This document shows positions 39,976-49,486 of a stretch of DNA of 64,000 bases, piece after piece. The stretch is from positions 186,001 to 250,000 of the forward strand of contig JAKFDE010000031.1 of the NCBI GenBank assembly GCA_036676295.1. Direction: 5' to 3'. Position 1 is the stretch's first letter. Each line of letters starts with the position of its first letter. This DNA is from UBA4416 sp036676295. Its GTDB lineage: Bacteria > Bacteroidota > Bacteroidia > B-17B0 > Aurantibacillaceae. Below the pieces are notes generated by a model, which saw nothing but the letters and a program-made list of their open reading frames with translations, searched no databases and had not been told where the DNA came from. The translations under genes were made by a program, and so were the position numbers.

Positions 39976-41643
39976 ATGTTTTTAAAACCCTATAAAGCCT
40001 TATTCGGCATTAGTCGAATAAGGCTTTCTTTTTTCACATCAATCATTTGTATTTTATTTGTTTCCTGTTCACAAGAACCTGAAACGAAAATCATTAAAGT
40101 TTCTACACCACAAGATCTGGAAAAAGAAACCACCTCATTACTTACAGAATATTTAAAAAAAGATTCGCTCTTAAACGTTGATTCAATTCTGTTAACTTGC
40201 TATACGTTTTACAAATCAAACTATAACAACAAACTATTATGGTTCAATCAGACTCAATTAAATACTAAGGGCGATAGTTTACTTAGTCTAATAAAACATA
40301 GTGTTAATTATGGATTAAATCCGGAACATTATCATTTATCAAACATTCAAGACAACATTGATTCTATCAGATCCGGAAAAGAATTTATTAACGTGACGGC
40401 CTTAATACATGCTGATCTACTATTAAGTGATGCTTATTTTTTAATGGGCGCCCATTTAAACAAAGGTCGTTTTTATGCCGATAGTTTATTACTACAAACT
40501 AATTTCAATAAATTAGACAAAGGCTGGGATAGTTTATTAATAAGTGCTTACCAAAAAGGAAATTTAAAAGCAGGTTTAGATTCTTTGGAGCCAAAGTTTT
40601 ATGGTTACAGAATGCTAAAAAAAGAGTTGGCCACTATTTTAAAAGATACTACTTTATTTCAATTAGATTCCATTCCTTTTATTTCACAAAAGGATTCTGC
40701 AGTAAAACGTCAACTCATTATAAAGAGTTTAATTAAGCAAGGGTTTTATGATACCTTAATGCAAGCTAACGATAGTATTAAATTAGCTAAAGCACTGAAC
40801 AAACTTCAAAAAAAATGGTTCATACAACCGGATGGTAAAATTGGAAAATATACAACACAAGCCTTATCTTATAACCGTCAAAAAATCATTCAACAAATCT
40901 CTATGTCAATGGAACGCTGGCGCTGGGAGAATAAATTTCCGGAGCGTTATGCCTTTATTAATATTCCGGCATTTGAGTTAACTGTATTTGAAAAAGATAC
41001 AGTAGTGATGCAATCGGCTATTGTATGTGGTAAACCGGAAAACCAAACGCCTATTTTAAAAAGCAAGATCGATCATATGTTGATCTATCCTTATTGGAAT
41101 GTACCTATAAGTATTGCTACTAAAGAAATTTTACCGGCTGTACAACGCGACACAAGTTACATCAGACGAAAGAATTTTGAAGTGTTAGGCGCAAACGACG
41201 TAGTATTGGATTATACCAAAGTGCCCTGGAAAAAATACACCAAAGATTATTTACCGGTGAGATTTCGTCAACGCATTGGTGAAGAAAATAGTTTAGGTGT
41301 GGTGAAATTTAATTTCTACAATCCTTATGGTGTTTATTTACACGACACTAATTCCAAACGTTATTTCAAAACCAGTTCCCGTGCACAAAGTCATGGCTGT
41401 ATTCGTTTAGAAAAATTTATCGAGTTTGCTGATTTTTTAATACGCGATGATAGTGTAAATGTTACACATGATAGTTTGCAAGTATATTTTGCTAAACAAG
41501 AACAACGGAAATTGAAACTAAAAAAACCTTTACCGATCTATACCCGCTATTACACGGCACATGCGGATAGTACAGGATTAAAACTTTACATCGATGTGTA
41601 CCGAAAAGATGAGGACATGATGAAGCTGATTTATAAGAAATAG
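39976..41643 (+). CDS. L,D-transpeptidase (YcbB/LdtD-like) lipoprotein
   Basis: A 555-residue periplasmic enzyme that forms 3-3 peptidoglycan cross-links or attaches proteins to the wall. An N-terminal hydrophobic stretch ends in ILFVSC (lipobox Cys near residue 31). A large scaffold domain follows, then a PG_binding_1 unit (LNKLQKKWFIQPDGKIGKYT near 275-294). The YkuD catalytic domain follows at about 335-495, with SHGCIRLEKF holding the nucleophile C475. The only in-frame ATG that keeps the signal is 39976. The first 20 codons contain a terminator hairpin (39994-40027) belonging to the previous gene, so this gene's own promoter or partial read-through must be considered. Confidence 0.88.
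   Translation: MFLKPYKALFGISRIRLSFFTSIICILFVSCSQEPETKIIKVSTPQDLEKETTSLLTEYLKKDSLLNVDSILLTCYTFYKSNYNNKLLWFNQTQLNTKGDSLLSLIKHSVNYGLNPEHYHLSNIQDNIDSIRSGKEFINVTALIHADLLLSDAYFLMGAHLNKGRFYADSLLLQTNFNKLDKGWDSLLISAYQKGNLKAGLDSLEPKFYGYRMLKKELATILKDTTLFQLDSIPFISQKDSAVKRQLIIKSLIKQGFYDTLMQANDSIKLAKALNKLQKKWFIQPDGKIGKYTTQALSYNRQKIIQQISMSMERWRWENKFPERYAFINIPAFELTVFEKDTVVMQSAIVCGKPENQTPILKSKIDHMLIYPYWNVPISIATKEILPAVQRDTSYIRRKNFEVLGANDVVLDYTKVPWKKYTKDYLPVRFRQRIGEENSLGVVKFNFYNPYGVYLHDTNSKRYFKTSSRAQSHGCIRLEKFIEFADFLIRDDSVNVTHDSLQVYFAKQEQRKLKLKKPLPIYTRYYTAHADSTGLKLYIDVYRKDEDMMKLIYKK
39994..40035 (+). terminator. Terminator of the sorting-domain gene, inside the L,D-transpeptidase start
   Basis: A 13-bp perfect stem (39994-40006 with 40015-40027, AAAGCCTTATTCG), 8-base loop, then CTTTCTTTTTT-type tract. 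It lies 27 bases after the stop of the upstream gene and within codons 7-20 of the next frame. Confidence 0.8.
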
Positions 41644-41710
41644 ATATGAGAATTGAGATTTGAGATTGGTTTATTTCTAAATCTCATTTCTCACATCTAA
41701 AATCTCACTT
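41644..41710. repeat. Degenerate GAGATTTGAGATT inverted spacer
   Basis: The tract contains GAGATTTGAGATT around 41652 and its near-complement (AATCTCATTTCTC) around 41680, matching at 11 of 13 positions, plus further AAAATCTCAC words. It lies between the convergent L,D-transpeptidase and DUF4249 genes and could act as a weak bidirectional terminator. It shares words with 3365-3395. Confidence 0.5.
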
Positions 41711-41712
41711 CT

Positions 41713-42579
41713 TTATTGTGCTACACCTTCTTTAAAGCCAACAGAGCTCATACAAAACCAACCAACTACTTTAATATTGCTGTTAGAAGATTGAAGATTG
41801 GTTTTCACGTTTTCGGGAGTAGTGGCAAACAAGCCTGAATTCGTAATTTGCTTTTGTGCTTGCAATAAAAAATTATAGGTCTCGTAGCTGACGGAATGTA
41901 TTTCTACACGACAAACATCAAACTTTTTAAATACTTCGCCTTGAGGTGTAATACCAGCGGCAATAGGTTGAATGAAAGGCAATCCATCAGAGTCATCGCC
42001 ATAAGCACCATTCCAGGCAACATTAATTTGTGTTCCTTTATTAAAAAACACACCATTACGATACGATTTTATCCAATAAAAATCAGCTTCTTGTCCCGGA
42101 GGGTCGAATCCTAAAAAAGCAAAATAATACCCTTCCTGGCCACCAAAAGCGCCGGCTTCTTTATACTCAACAGCTAAAGTATCTACTTGCACAGTTCTAC
42201 TTAATTTCGTAGTTGAACTATACACCGTTCCTTGATGTGTCACATTTAACTCGTAGCTATGGCCTACTCTTCCTATTGTATCAGCCGTACTTAAATTAAA
42301 CACATAGTCGCCATTGGCATTATCTGTAAAATTATATACCTGACCAGAGCTTAGATCTTTTAAAACAACGGTGGCACCTTTTACAGGCGTGTTTGGTGTT
42401 TGACTAAAATAACTATCAGTATAGGTTAATCGTACTTTTTGCTGACTGCGCATGTCATTTATAAAAGCATCAACGGTAACTATTGGTTCGCCTTCATCTA
42501 ATTTAACCTGTACCACATCTTCACATGACGTAAAGCTAATAACCGTTAGTAAAGCAAAAACTAATTTTAATGTTTTCAT
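41713..42579 (-). CDS. DUF4249 lipoprotein, partner of TonB receptor
   Basis: A 288-residue lipoprotein: the signal peptide ends SFTSC (Cys at 19). The mature part follows the DUF4249 pattern: EGEPIVTVDAFINDMRSQQKVRLTYTDSYF split over 30-62, VKGATVVLKD, and ATPENVKTNLQSSNSNIKVVGWF near the C-terminus. DUF4249 proteins usually sit beside a TonB-dependent receptor and may cap it as a surface substrate-binding subunit; the ligand is unknown. It begins 13 bases after the receptor stop, so the two form an operon. Confidence 0.88.
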   Translation of the reverse strand: MKTLKLVFALLTVISFTSCEDVVQVKLDEGEPIVTVDAFINDMRSQQKVRLTYTDSYFSQTPNTPVKGATVVLKDLSSGQVYNFTDNANGDYVFNLSTADTIGRVGHSYELNVTHQGTVYSSTTKLSRTVQVDTLAVEYKEAGAFGGQEGYYFAFLGFDPPGQEADFYWIKSYRNGVFFNKGTQINVAWNGAYGDDSDGLPFIQPIAAGITPQGEVFKKFDVCRVEIHSVSYETYNFLLQAQKQITNSGLFATTPENVKTNLQSSNSNIKVVGWFCMSSVGFKEGVAQ

Positions 42580-42592
42580 GGTTTAAAATCTC

Positions 42593-44947
42593 TTAATATT
42601 TAAAATTATAAGTAATAGCAGGAACAATTGAACCAATCACTGAATAACGCACGGCTTCTGTATTCACCGGGTAATCAGGATTGTTCCTGAAATAAATAGA
42701 AAATGCATTTCTTCTATTGTAAGCATTATACACACTCAGTACAATAGATTGCTTATAACGGCGACGCTCATTCTTTTTATAATTATACGTCAATCCAACA
42801 TCTAAGCGATGGTAGGCAGTGTTGCGATAATTGTTTCTTTTGTTTTCGGTGTTATAGGGAATCACATAGCCTTGTACTTCCACTTTAGCTGTTGGGAAAG
42901 TAGCCGGTGTACCTGTCATCAAAACAAAATTTGCAGAGAAACTGAAACGCTTGTTAAAATCGTAGATCAATACTGTATTCAGGTTATGTGTTCTGTCGTA
43001 TTTAGATAAGAACCAATCACCATTACTAATGCCAGACACTTTACGTTCGGTTTTGGATAAAGTGTAACTCACCCAACCATTTAATTTTCCTTTTGTTTTC
43101 TTAACATACAATTCTAATCCATAAGCTCTGCCTTTACCTTGTACCAGATCCGATTCTAAATATTTATTCAATAATAAATTTGCATTATCTACATAATCCA
43201 ACTGATTTTGTAAATCTTTATAATAGATCTCCGCAGAGGTCTCAAACATATTATCCTTAAAATTTCTGAAATAACCTAAGGTAATTTGATCGGCAACTAA
43301 TGGTTTTACATTATTGGTAGCCGGTGTATAAATATCTAATGGTGTTGATGCTGCTGTGTTTGAAACAATGTGCAAATACTGAGACATACGGTTATACCCT
43401 AATTTCACTGAACTCTTGTCGTTGATCGTATAATTAACAGCTAAACGAGGTTCTGCATTATTATAAGGCGTAATTGTTTTCCAGGCATCTATTTTTTCTT
43501 CATGATCCAAAGGTTTACTTTCATTAGGGATCGTATCACGATACACATACTTAGTACCTTTGCCCATATAGTTAAAGAAAGACCAACGTAAACCATATTG
43601 GATGGTTAATCGGTTGCTTAATTTTTGTTCGTTATCAATATAAGCAGCATACTCCACACCGTATTGATTATCGGAACTAATATTAACGGATGTTCCATTT
43701 TGACTGGTAATAATGGCTTTGCCCGGAGAGAACGTAAATAAAATAGCCTGCGCGCCAAAACGAATGGTATTGCGATTATTTAAGTAATACGTAAAATCTG
43801 GTTTAAAACTATAGTTGATGATATTTGATTTCCATTCGAATTTTTGACCGGTACCTTCATCTTTAAATCCTAATTCGTATTGATAGTTACTATAGAACGT
43901 ACTTAAGTTCATAAAGAGTTTACTGTTAAAGATATGGTTCCATCTTACAGTAGCGGTGCTATTGCCCCAGTTAAATTTAAATCCGGCTCCAAATACATCT
44001 CTGCCAAAATAACCACTGGCAAACACGGTATTCTTTTCGTTCACTCTCCAGTTAAACTTAGCCGTTAGATCATAAAAATAAAATTTGGCATCACTTAATC
44101 CTGTCTGGTTTTTTAAGAAAGGTTTTGCTAATACATCAATGTAACTTCTGCGACCTGCAATAATAAAAGACGCTTTATCTTTTAAAATTGGTGCTTCTAT
44201 AGATAAACGACTGAAGATCGTTCCCAATCCTCCATTCACTTCTAATTTTTTGCTATTACCTTCTTTCATTCTGATATCCAAAATAGAAGAAACACGTCCG
44301 CCATATTGCGCCGGAATACCACCTTTGATCAACTTCACATCTTTAACCGCATCAGGATTAAATACCGAGAAGAAACCAAACAAATGAGATGAATTATATA
44401 CAGGTGCTTCATCCATTAATACTAAATTCTGATCGATGTTCCCGCCACGTACGTTAAAACCACTGGCACCCTCACCAACTGTAGTAACACCGGGTAATAG
44501 TTGTATACTTTTAATAATATCAACTTCACCTAATAAAGCCGGCATTTTTTGAATTTGTTTGATATCCAATTTTGCCACACTCATTTCCATACCTTTCACA
44601 TTTGCATCTTCTCTTTCAGAAGATACGACAACCTCATCCAACGTTTTATCTTCTTCGCCCATTTCTAAGCTCAAAGTTTGATTAGCAGTTAGATCAATAG
44701 CTTTCATTATTGTTTGATACCCAACAAAAGAAAAACTCACGGTATCCGGACCTTTTGGCAAAGTCAAGGAATAAAAACCATAGGCATTGGTGCTGGTAGC
44801 AAATTGAGAATTCTTTTTGTGAACGGTAACACCAATTAGCGCTTCACCGTTTTTAGAATCTTTGACATAACCGCTGATGGTAAATTTGTCTTGTGCACTC
44901 AGGCTTAAAGAAATGAATCCTAATAAAAGGATAATGAAATGCTTCAT
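42593..44947 (-). CDS. TonB-dependent outer-membrane receptor with CarboxypepD_reg-like N-domain
   Basis: A 784-residue protein. Signal peptide at about 1-18; carboxypeptidase-like beta-sandwich at 22-105 (ISGYVKDSKNGEALIGVTV, SFVGYQT). The plug domain follows at about 110-225 (LLGEVDIIKSIQLLPGV, GFNVRGGNIDQNLVLMDEAPVYNSSHLFG over several strands), then a 22-strand barrel to the C-terminus. Such receptors import large ligands using TonB energy. Its DUF4249 partner follows immediately. The upstream region carries a TAAGTTTG box (44969-44976 on minus) next to an 8-bp inverted repeat that may be an operator. Confidence 0.92.
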   Translation of the reverse strand: MKHFIILLLGFISLSLSAQDKFTISGYVKDSKNGEALIGVTVHKKNSQFATSTNAYGFYSLTLPKGPDTVSFSFVGYQTIMKAIDLTANQTLSLEMGEEDKTLDEVVVSSEREDANVKGMEMSVAKLDIKQIQKMPALLGEVDIIKSIQLLPGVTTVGEGASGFNVRGGNIDQNLVLMDEAPVYNSSHLFGFFSVFNPDAVKDVKLIKGGIPAQYGGRVSSILDIRMKEGNSKKLEVNGGLGTIFSRLSIEAPILKDKASFIIAGRRSYIDVLAKPFLKNQTGLSDAKFYFYDLTAKFNWRVNEKNTVFASGYFGRDVFGAGFKFNWGNSTATVRWNHIFNSKLFMNLSTFYSNYQYELGFKDEGTGQKFEWKSNIINYSFKPDFTYYLNNRNTIRFGAQAILFTFSPGKAIITSQNGTSVNISSDNQYGVEYAAYIDNEQKLSNRLTIQYGLRWSFFNYMGKGTKYVYRDTIPNESKPLDHEEKIDAWKTITPYNNAEPRLAVNYTINDKSSVKLGYNRMSQYLHIVSNTAASTPLDIYTPATNNVKPLVADQITLGYFRNFKDNMFETSAEIYYKDLQNQLDYVDNANLLLNKYLESDLVQGKGRAYGLELYVKKTKGKLNGWVSYTLSKTERKVSGISNGDWFLSKYDRTHNLNTVLIYDFNKRFSFSANFVLMTGTPATFPTAKVEVQGYVIPYNTENKRNNYRNTAYHRLDVGLTYNYKKNERRRYKQSIVLSVYNAYNRRNAFSIYFRNNPDYPVNTEAVRYSVIGSIVPAITYNFKY

Positions 44948-44968
44948 AGTTTATTAAATTATCGAGCG

Positions 44969-45005
44969 CAAACTTAGGAAACTTTTTTTGATCTTTGAGT
45001 TTCCT
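44969..45005 (-). promoter_or_regulatory. Promoter box with adjacent AGGAAACT inverted repeat upstream of the TonB receptor
   Basis: On the minus strand TAAGTTTG (44969-44976) matches the -7 consensus. Directly upstream lie AGGAAACT and AGTTTCCT (44976-44983, 44998-45005), an exact 8-bp inverted repeat with a 14-base spacer covering where RNA polymerase would bind. No TTTG -33 element is visible, as often seen with activator- or repressor-controlled promoters. Confidence 0.45.
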
Positions 45006-45063
45006 GTAGGATTTTTTCGCCGCCTGTACATAACGGTTCGCCGAATAAATTATTGTTTAGGAT

Positions 45064-48000
45064 TTAACTCAACACCTCAACTTCCTGCTCATGTATATAT
45101 AACAGGAGTTTTTTGACAGAAGCATAACCCAAACTTAACAAGGCATATTCATAGTCCTGCATTTGAGCGTGGTATTTTTGAGCGTTCTTTTTCCCTGTTT
45201 TGTAATCAATAACAATGGCATGATTACCCTGAATAACCACTCTATCCGGTCTTAAAATATCACCCGTTTGAGTTAGTATTTCTACTTCATTTTTTATTTC
45301 AACACCTGTTTCAAAATAAGGAGTGATCATTTTTAATTCCAACAATTGTTTAATATCTGTAGAAATTTTTTCCGCTTCTTCTCTGGAAACATCTCCGGAT
45401 AAAGTTGCTTTGGTGATCACTGCATCAACATCCTGCTTCGTTTTTATCTGCGATAAAATATAATGTACTAAAATCCCATACTCACGAGCTTTCACTACCT
45501 CTTCATTACTTTGATAAGCAGAAGATCCTTTGATTTGTACTACTTCAGAGTTTCGGTTAAAAATCAATTGAGGAATTGGTAATTGATCCAAGCCTTTTTT
45601 GTGATGATGATTTTGTTTTTTTGATAAGGTACCAAAACTTACTTGTTGTTTCTCTGTATCAAAATCTGCTTGAGCCGAAGCAAACTGATACAACCAGGTG
45701 TGACAATTTCTTTCTATTTTACTTTTTAATTTTGGAGAAATAATATGCAAACGATCTACTGCTCTTGTAAAGTCGACATATAACATATTCAAACTATCCA
45801 ACGCTTGTTGCTGTCTTTCTTTTTCTGCCAAAGGTTTATAAACAGTACCGTCCGTTGCTTTACTAGTTGTAATTAAAGCAACAGGCAAGTCCAAACCTTC
45901 TTCATCCAGATCCACCCAAATAGATTGTGAGCTTTCTATTTTCCAGGCTAAGTAAGGCGTGATCACAATTGGAAATTCTAATCCTTTAGAAGCGTGAATG
46001 GTCATGATATTCACCGCATTGATTCCTTCGGGAATAATTACCGACGCTTTTTCAATTCTTCGTTCCCACCAATCTAAAAACAAATTAATGTTAGAAGTAT
46101 TGGATTGAAGGAAAGACAATAACTCATCTAAAAAGAAACGAACGTATTGCGGATTTGCCTGGTTTAATTTTAAGACACTGATAATTTCCAAACAACTGTC
46201 AAATAAATTGGAAGCTGTTAATTTAATGCTATCGCTGGGGATCTTACATTCAGCTAAAATAGTAAACAAATTTTTTGTTTTAGAAACATTGAGTGCTCTC
46301 AAAAAATGAATGTATTCTTCTTCATTACAAAAGTGTTGATCTTTTAAATACTGAACAACAGCCGAAGCCGATACCAGATCTTTTTGATTAGCAATGTATT
46401 TTAAAAAGCAAAGAATGATATTGATTTCAACGGCATTGTTTAACAACAACGAATCGGCTGATACCACAGGAATTCCCTGTCCTATTAAAAAATTAGCAAT
46501 GGTGTTACCATGTCTGTTTTGGCGAATGATGATGCAAATATCATTGTAACTATAACCATCTTCAACAGCCGTTTGTATGTATTTTAAAACCTGTACGGTA
46601 TTTACCTCATCAGCGTCTTGCTCATTCAGCTCCGGAAAATCAAGACTCACATACCCATTCTCTTCCGCTTTATGTTCTTGCTTTTGATAATGGTATATTT
46701 TTTTCAGATCATCATTCAATACACTATCCGATAAATGATCAAATAACTGATTATTGAATTTCACAACGACTGATTCACTTCTGAAATTTCTATTTAAAAC
46801 TTCTTCTTTAAAATTGCGGATCAACGAATCTTCTCTTTCAATTAATAGATCATTTTTATCCAAGGCATTCACTTGTGGTAAATTCACGAACTGTTCCACA
46901 TCGGCATTACGCCAACGATAAATAGATTGCTTACCATCGCCTACAATTAAATTTAAATGGCCATTACCCAGAGAATTATCAATTAAGGGCAACATATTTT
47001 GCCATTGCATGGCTGATGTATCCTGAAACTCATCCAGTAAAAAATGTTTGTAGCGATCGCCTAACCGTTCAAAAATAAAAGGCGTTGGTTCGTTATTTAC
47101 TACATCCGAGATCTTCTCATTAAACTCGGAAATGAATAAAATGTTTTCATCGGTCTTATATTCCTGAGTGAGTTTAGCCAACTCATTCACCAAACCCATG
47201 GCATAAATGTTTTTATGGATCAATTTAAAAACATTGTAACGCTGTTCGTGTTGCTGCACATAAGCTCTAACATCCAAAGCAATTTGTTGCAACTCGTTTT
47301 TAATACTATCAATAGCTTGTTTATCTGCAGCTGTTGCTTTTGCCGAATACCAATTATCACTCTCTAAGGTTTTGTTAACTGTTGATTTAAATAATTCACT
47401 CTCTGATGTTTCTTTTACTTCGGCCAACTTTACATACAAATTATAAATGCCACTGGAACCTCCGGCAAAAGGTTCTGCTTTCAACTGTTTAGACTCAATC
47501 AACTTCAGGGCTTTTTGTCCTTCGGCTTTTAAAGTAGATTCATATTGTTTGATGACTACTAATAATTTCTTTTTAATATCATCAAAATAAGAAATATCAA
47601 ACTCGTGTAATTGTTCAATTAGATCATGAACACCTTCTTTATTGATTTCTTTAATAAAGTCGGTCAATGTTTTTTCAGGATCCCAATTTTTATTATCCTC
47701 TAATTGATCGAGTGAAAACTGTACCAGATAATTGGTGATCAAACTGTCTTTACCCAAATTATTGATCAATAAACCAATTACTTTTTTAAACACCGTATCG
47801 GCATCCGTTTCAATTTGAAAATTAATAGGTAACTTCAGATCCAAAGCAAAAGTTCGGATAATACGGTGCGTAAAACTATCAATGGTGCCAATGGAGAAAT
47901 CAGAATAATTATGTAATACATCTGTTAGTACTACTTCTGCTCTTTCGCGCAGATCATCTGTACTTATATTAAGTTCTGCGGCAATTAACTTGCTTAAAAA

Positions 48001-48219
48001 TTCATTTTCGCCCGAACTGATCTCTTTCAACGCTTTAATAATACGCCACTTCATTTCTGAGGCTGCTTTATTAGTAAAGGTCATAGCTAAAATGGATCTG
48101 TAAGCTTTGGATAAATTCAATTTATCCTTTAATGCCAGTTTTAAATATTCTTTTACTAAAGTAAATGTCTTGCCACTTCCTGCCGATGATTTATAAACGA
48201 TAAAATTGTGTGGAAACAT
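45064..48219 (-). CDS. UvrD/RecB-like helicase-nuclease (AddA-type)
   Basis: A 1051-residue protein from ATG 48219; the frame is open two codons more, to a TTG. Walker A is SSAGSGKTF with K17. Superfamily 1 helicase motifs follow: MTFTNKAASEMKWRI, HFLLDEFQDTSAMQW, VGDGKQSIYRWRNAD, and MTIHASKGLEFPIVI near residue 740. The C-terminal 60 residues hold a RecB/Cas4-type nuclease motif (RPDRVV, AIVIDYKTGK, QMQDYEYAL). This is the layout of AddA or RecB, which process double-strand ends. The AddB-like partner, often next door in Bacteroidota, is not adjacent here. Divergent from the LEA-type lipoprotein gene. Confidence 0.9.
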   Translation of the reverse strand: MFPHNFIVYKSSAGSGKTFTLVKEYLKLALKDKLNLSKAYRSILAMTFTNKAASEMKWRIIKALKEISSGENEFLSKLIAAELNISTDDLRERAEVVLTDVLHNYSDFSIGTIDSFTHRIIRTFALDLKLPINFQIETDADTVFKKVIGLLINNLGKDSLITNYLVQFSLDQLEDNKNWDPEKTLTDFIKEINKEGVHDLIEQLHEFDISYFDDIKKKLLVVIKQYESTLKAEGQKALKLIESKQLKAEPFAGGSSGIYNLYVKLAEVKETSESELFKSTVNKTLESDNWYSAKATAADKQAIDSIKNELQQIALDVRAYVQQHEQRYNVFKLIHKNIYAMGLVNELAKLTQEYKTDENILFISEFNEKISDVVNNEPTPFIFERLGDRYKHFLLDEFQDTSAMQWQNMLPLIDNSLGNGHLNLIVGDGKQSIYRWRNADVEQFVNLPQVNALDKNDLLIEREDSLIRNFKEEVLNRNFRSESVVVKFNNQLFDHLSDSVLNDDLKKIYHYQKQEHKAEENGYVSLDFPELNEQDADEVNTVQVLKYIQTAVEDGYSYNDICIIIRQNRHGNTIANFLIGQGIPVVSADSLLLNNAVEINIILCFLKYIANQKDLVSASAVVQYLKDQHFCNEEEYIHFLRALNVSKTKNLFTILAECKIPSDSIKLTASNLFDSCLEIISVLKLNQANPQYVRFFLDELLSFLQSNTSNINLFLDWWERRIEKASVIIPEGINAVNIMTIHASKGLEFPIVITPYLAWKIESSQSIWVDLDEEGLDLPVALITTSKATDGTVYKPLAEKERQQQALDSLNMLYVDFTRAVDRLHIISPKLKSKIERNCHTWLYQFASAQADFDTEKQQVSFGTLSKKQNHHHKKGLDQLPIPQLIFNRNSEVVQIKGSSAYQSNEEVVKAREYGILVHYILSQIKTKQDVDAVITKATLSGDVSREEAEKISTDIKQLLELKMITPYFETGVEIKNEVEILTQTGDILRPDRVVIQGNHAIVIDYKTGKKNAQKYHAQMQDYEYALLSLGYASVKKLLLYIHEQEVEVLS

Positions 48220-48324
48220 AAACAATTACAGATTGGGTATTTTTTCTTCTTTGATAAATTTAACAAAAAAGCCAAATAAGTCTGTATCAAAAGATGCACT
48301 TTTGTATTATATATTCAAAAGCGT

Positions 48325-48780
48325 ATGAAATTTTTAAAATTTTTGACATTCCTTCTACCGATTTTCATCTTGACGTCGTGTCAGGAATTTCAGGATGTAC
48401 AAGTAGTTGGCGTAGATAGTTTCTTCATAAATAAAATAAATGCAGATGGTATTGAAGCAGAGGTTAAGATCAAAATACAGAATCCAAACTCAAGAGGCTT
48501 TTCATTATATCCTTCCGAATTTGACATTATTTTTAGTGGTATTCGTTTAGGCAAAGCCAGGTTATATAAACGTGTTCATATCAATGCCAATAGCGAAAAG
48601 GTGTATACGTTTAAACTTAAGTCTAAATTAGAAGACTTAAATATTTTGGATGCCATGCGCTTGTTGAATCCTGATAATTTGGGGAAAATTGAAGTAAAGG
48701 GTGATTTAAAGGCCGGAAAATTCTATTTAAAGAAGAAATTTCCGGTAAACTACACTGATAGAATCAAGATCTTGAAGTAA
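48325..48780 (+). CDS. LEA type 2 (WHy-domain) lipoprotein
   Basis: A 151-residue lipoprotein: the signal peptide ends FILTSC (Cys at 19). The mature region has the LEA14/WHy pattern: beta-strand pairs around EAEVKIKIQNPNSRGFSLYPSEFDIIF split over 47-73, GIRLGKARLYK, and a C-terminal strand set (NLGKIEVKGDLKAGKFYLKKKF split). WHy domains in bacteria are tied to desiccation or stress tolerance in some cases, but for this small Bacteroidota type the role is unknown. It precedes the ECF sigma gene by 121 bases. Confidence 0.82.
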   Translation: MKFLKFLTFLLPIFILTSCQEFQDVQVVGVDSFFINKINADGIEAEVKIKIQNPNSRGFSLYPSEFDIIFSGIRLGKARLYKRVHINANSEKVYTFKLKSKLEDLNILDAMRLLNPDNLGKIEVKGDLKAGKFYLKKKFPVNYTDRIKILK

Positions 48781-48901
48781 GTTCGTCTATAAAAAAATGA
48801 ATTTTATACTCAATTAACTACTTAATGTAGATAATTTAGGCTATAAATGCAACTTTTATTAATTAATTGTGTATAACTTAGTTAGATAGAAAAGCTAAGT
48901 A

Positions 48902-49486
48902 ATGCAACAATCTGAACTAATATCCTTGTGTTTAAAAAATGATAAGGCTGCCAAAAAGGAGTTTTTTGAGCTGTATTACAGCAAGTTAGCTTATGTTGGG
49001 TTACGCTATTCTAAAAATTCTGCTCAATCAGAGCAGATCGTTTTGAAGGGTTTTACTCACATTTTCGAGAATTTGCATGATTTCAACCAACAATCCACTA
49101 AAACACTAGAGGAATTTGTGACCGATCAATTCATCACATTTGTGGTTAAATACATAAAAAACATCAGAAATGAGTATTATGTAGCTAGTACTGTTAGAGC
49201 TGTAGATCAACAAGATAAATCGTTTGATCTATTTTCTGATAATTTACTGATAGATCTTAAAGCCATTAATCCTGAAGTTTTACTTAAATCCATTCAAGAA
49301 TTAGTACCTTCTCAACGATTAGTATTCAATCTTTTTGTAATTGATACTTATAGTTTATCAGCTATTTCTGATCTTTTGGAAACGAGTGAACAAACCATAA
49401 AATCTAATTTGGAGAAAGCGAGATTTAGTTTACAAAAATCGATTGAAAAAAACTTAAAACAAAGTAGCAATGAGCAGCCAGTTTAG
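48902..49486 (+). CDS. ECF-type sigma-70 factor
   Basis: A 194-residue alternative sigma factor with region 2 at about 15-90 (FFELYYSKLAYVGLRYSKN, with a degenerate recognition helix) and region 4 at about 128-182 (ELVPSQRLVFNLFVIDTYSLSAISDLLETSEQTIKSNLEKAR over several helices). Region 2 is less conserved than in typical ECF factors, so promoter specificity cannot be guessed. The next gene overlaps its end by 17 bases and encodes a single-pass membrane protein, the classic sigma/anti-sigma arrangement. Confidence 0.88.
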   Translation: MQQSELISLCLKNDKAAKKEFFELYYSKLAYVGLRYSKNSAQSEQIVLKGFTHIFENLHDFNQQSTKTLEEFVTDQFITFVVKYIKNIRNEYYVASTVRAVDQQDKSFDLFSDNLLIDLKAINPEVLLKSIQELVPSQRLVFNLFVIDTYSLSAISDLLETSEQTIKSNLEKARFSLQKSIEKNLKQSSNEQPV

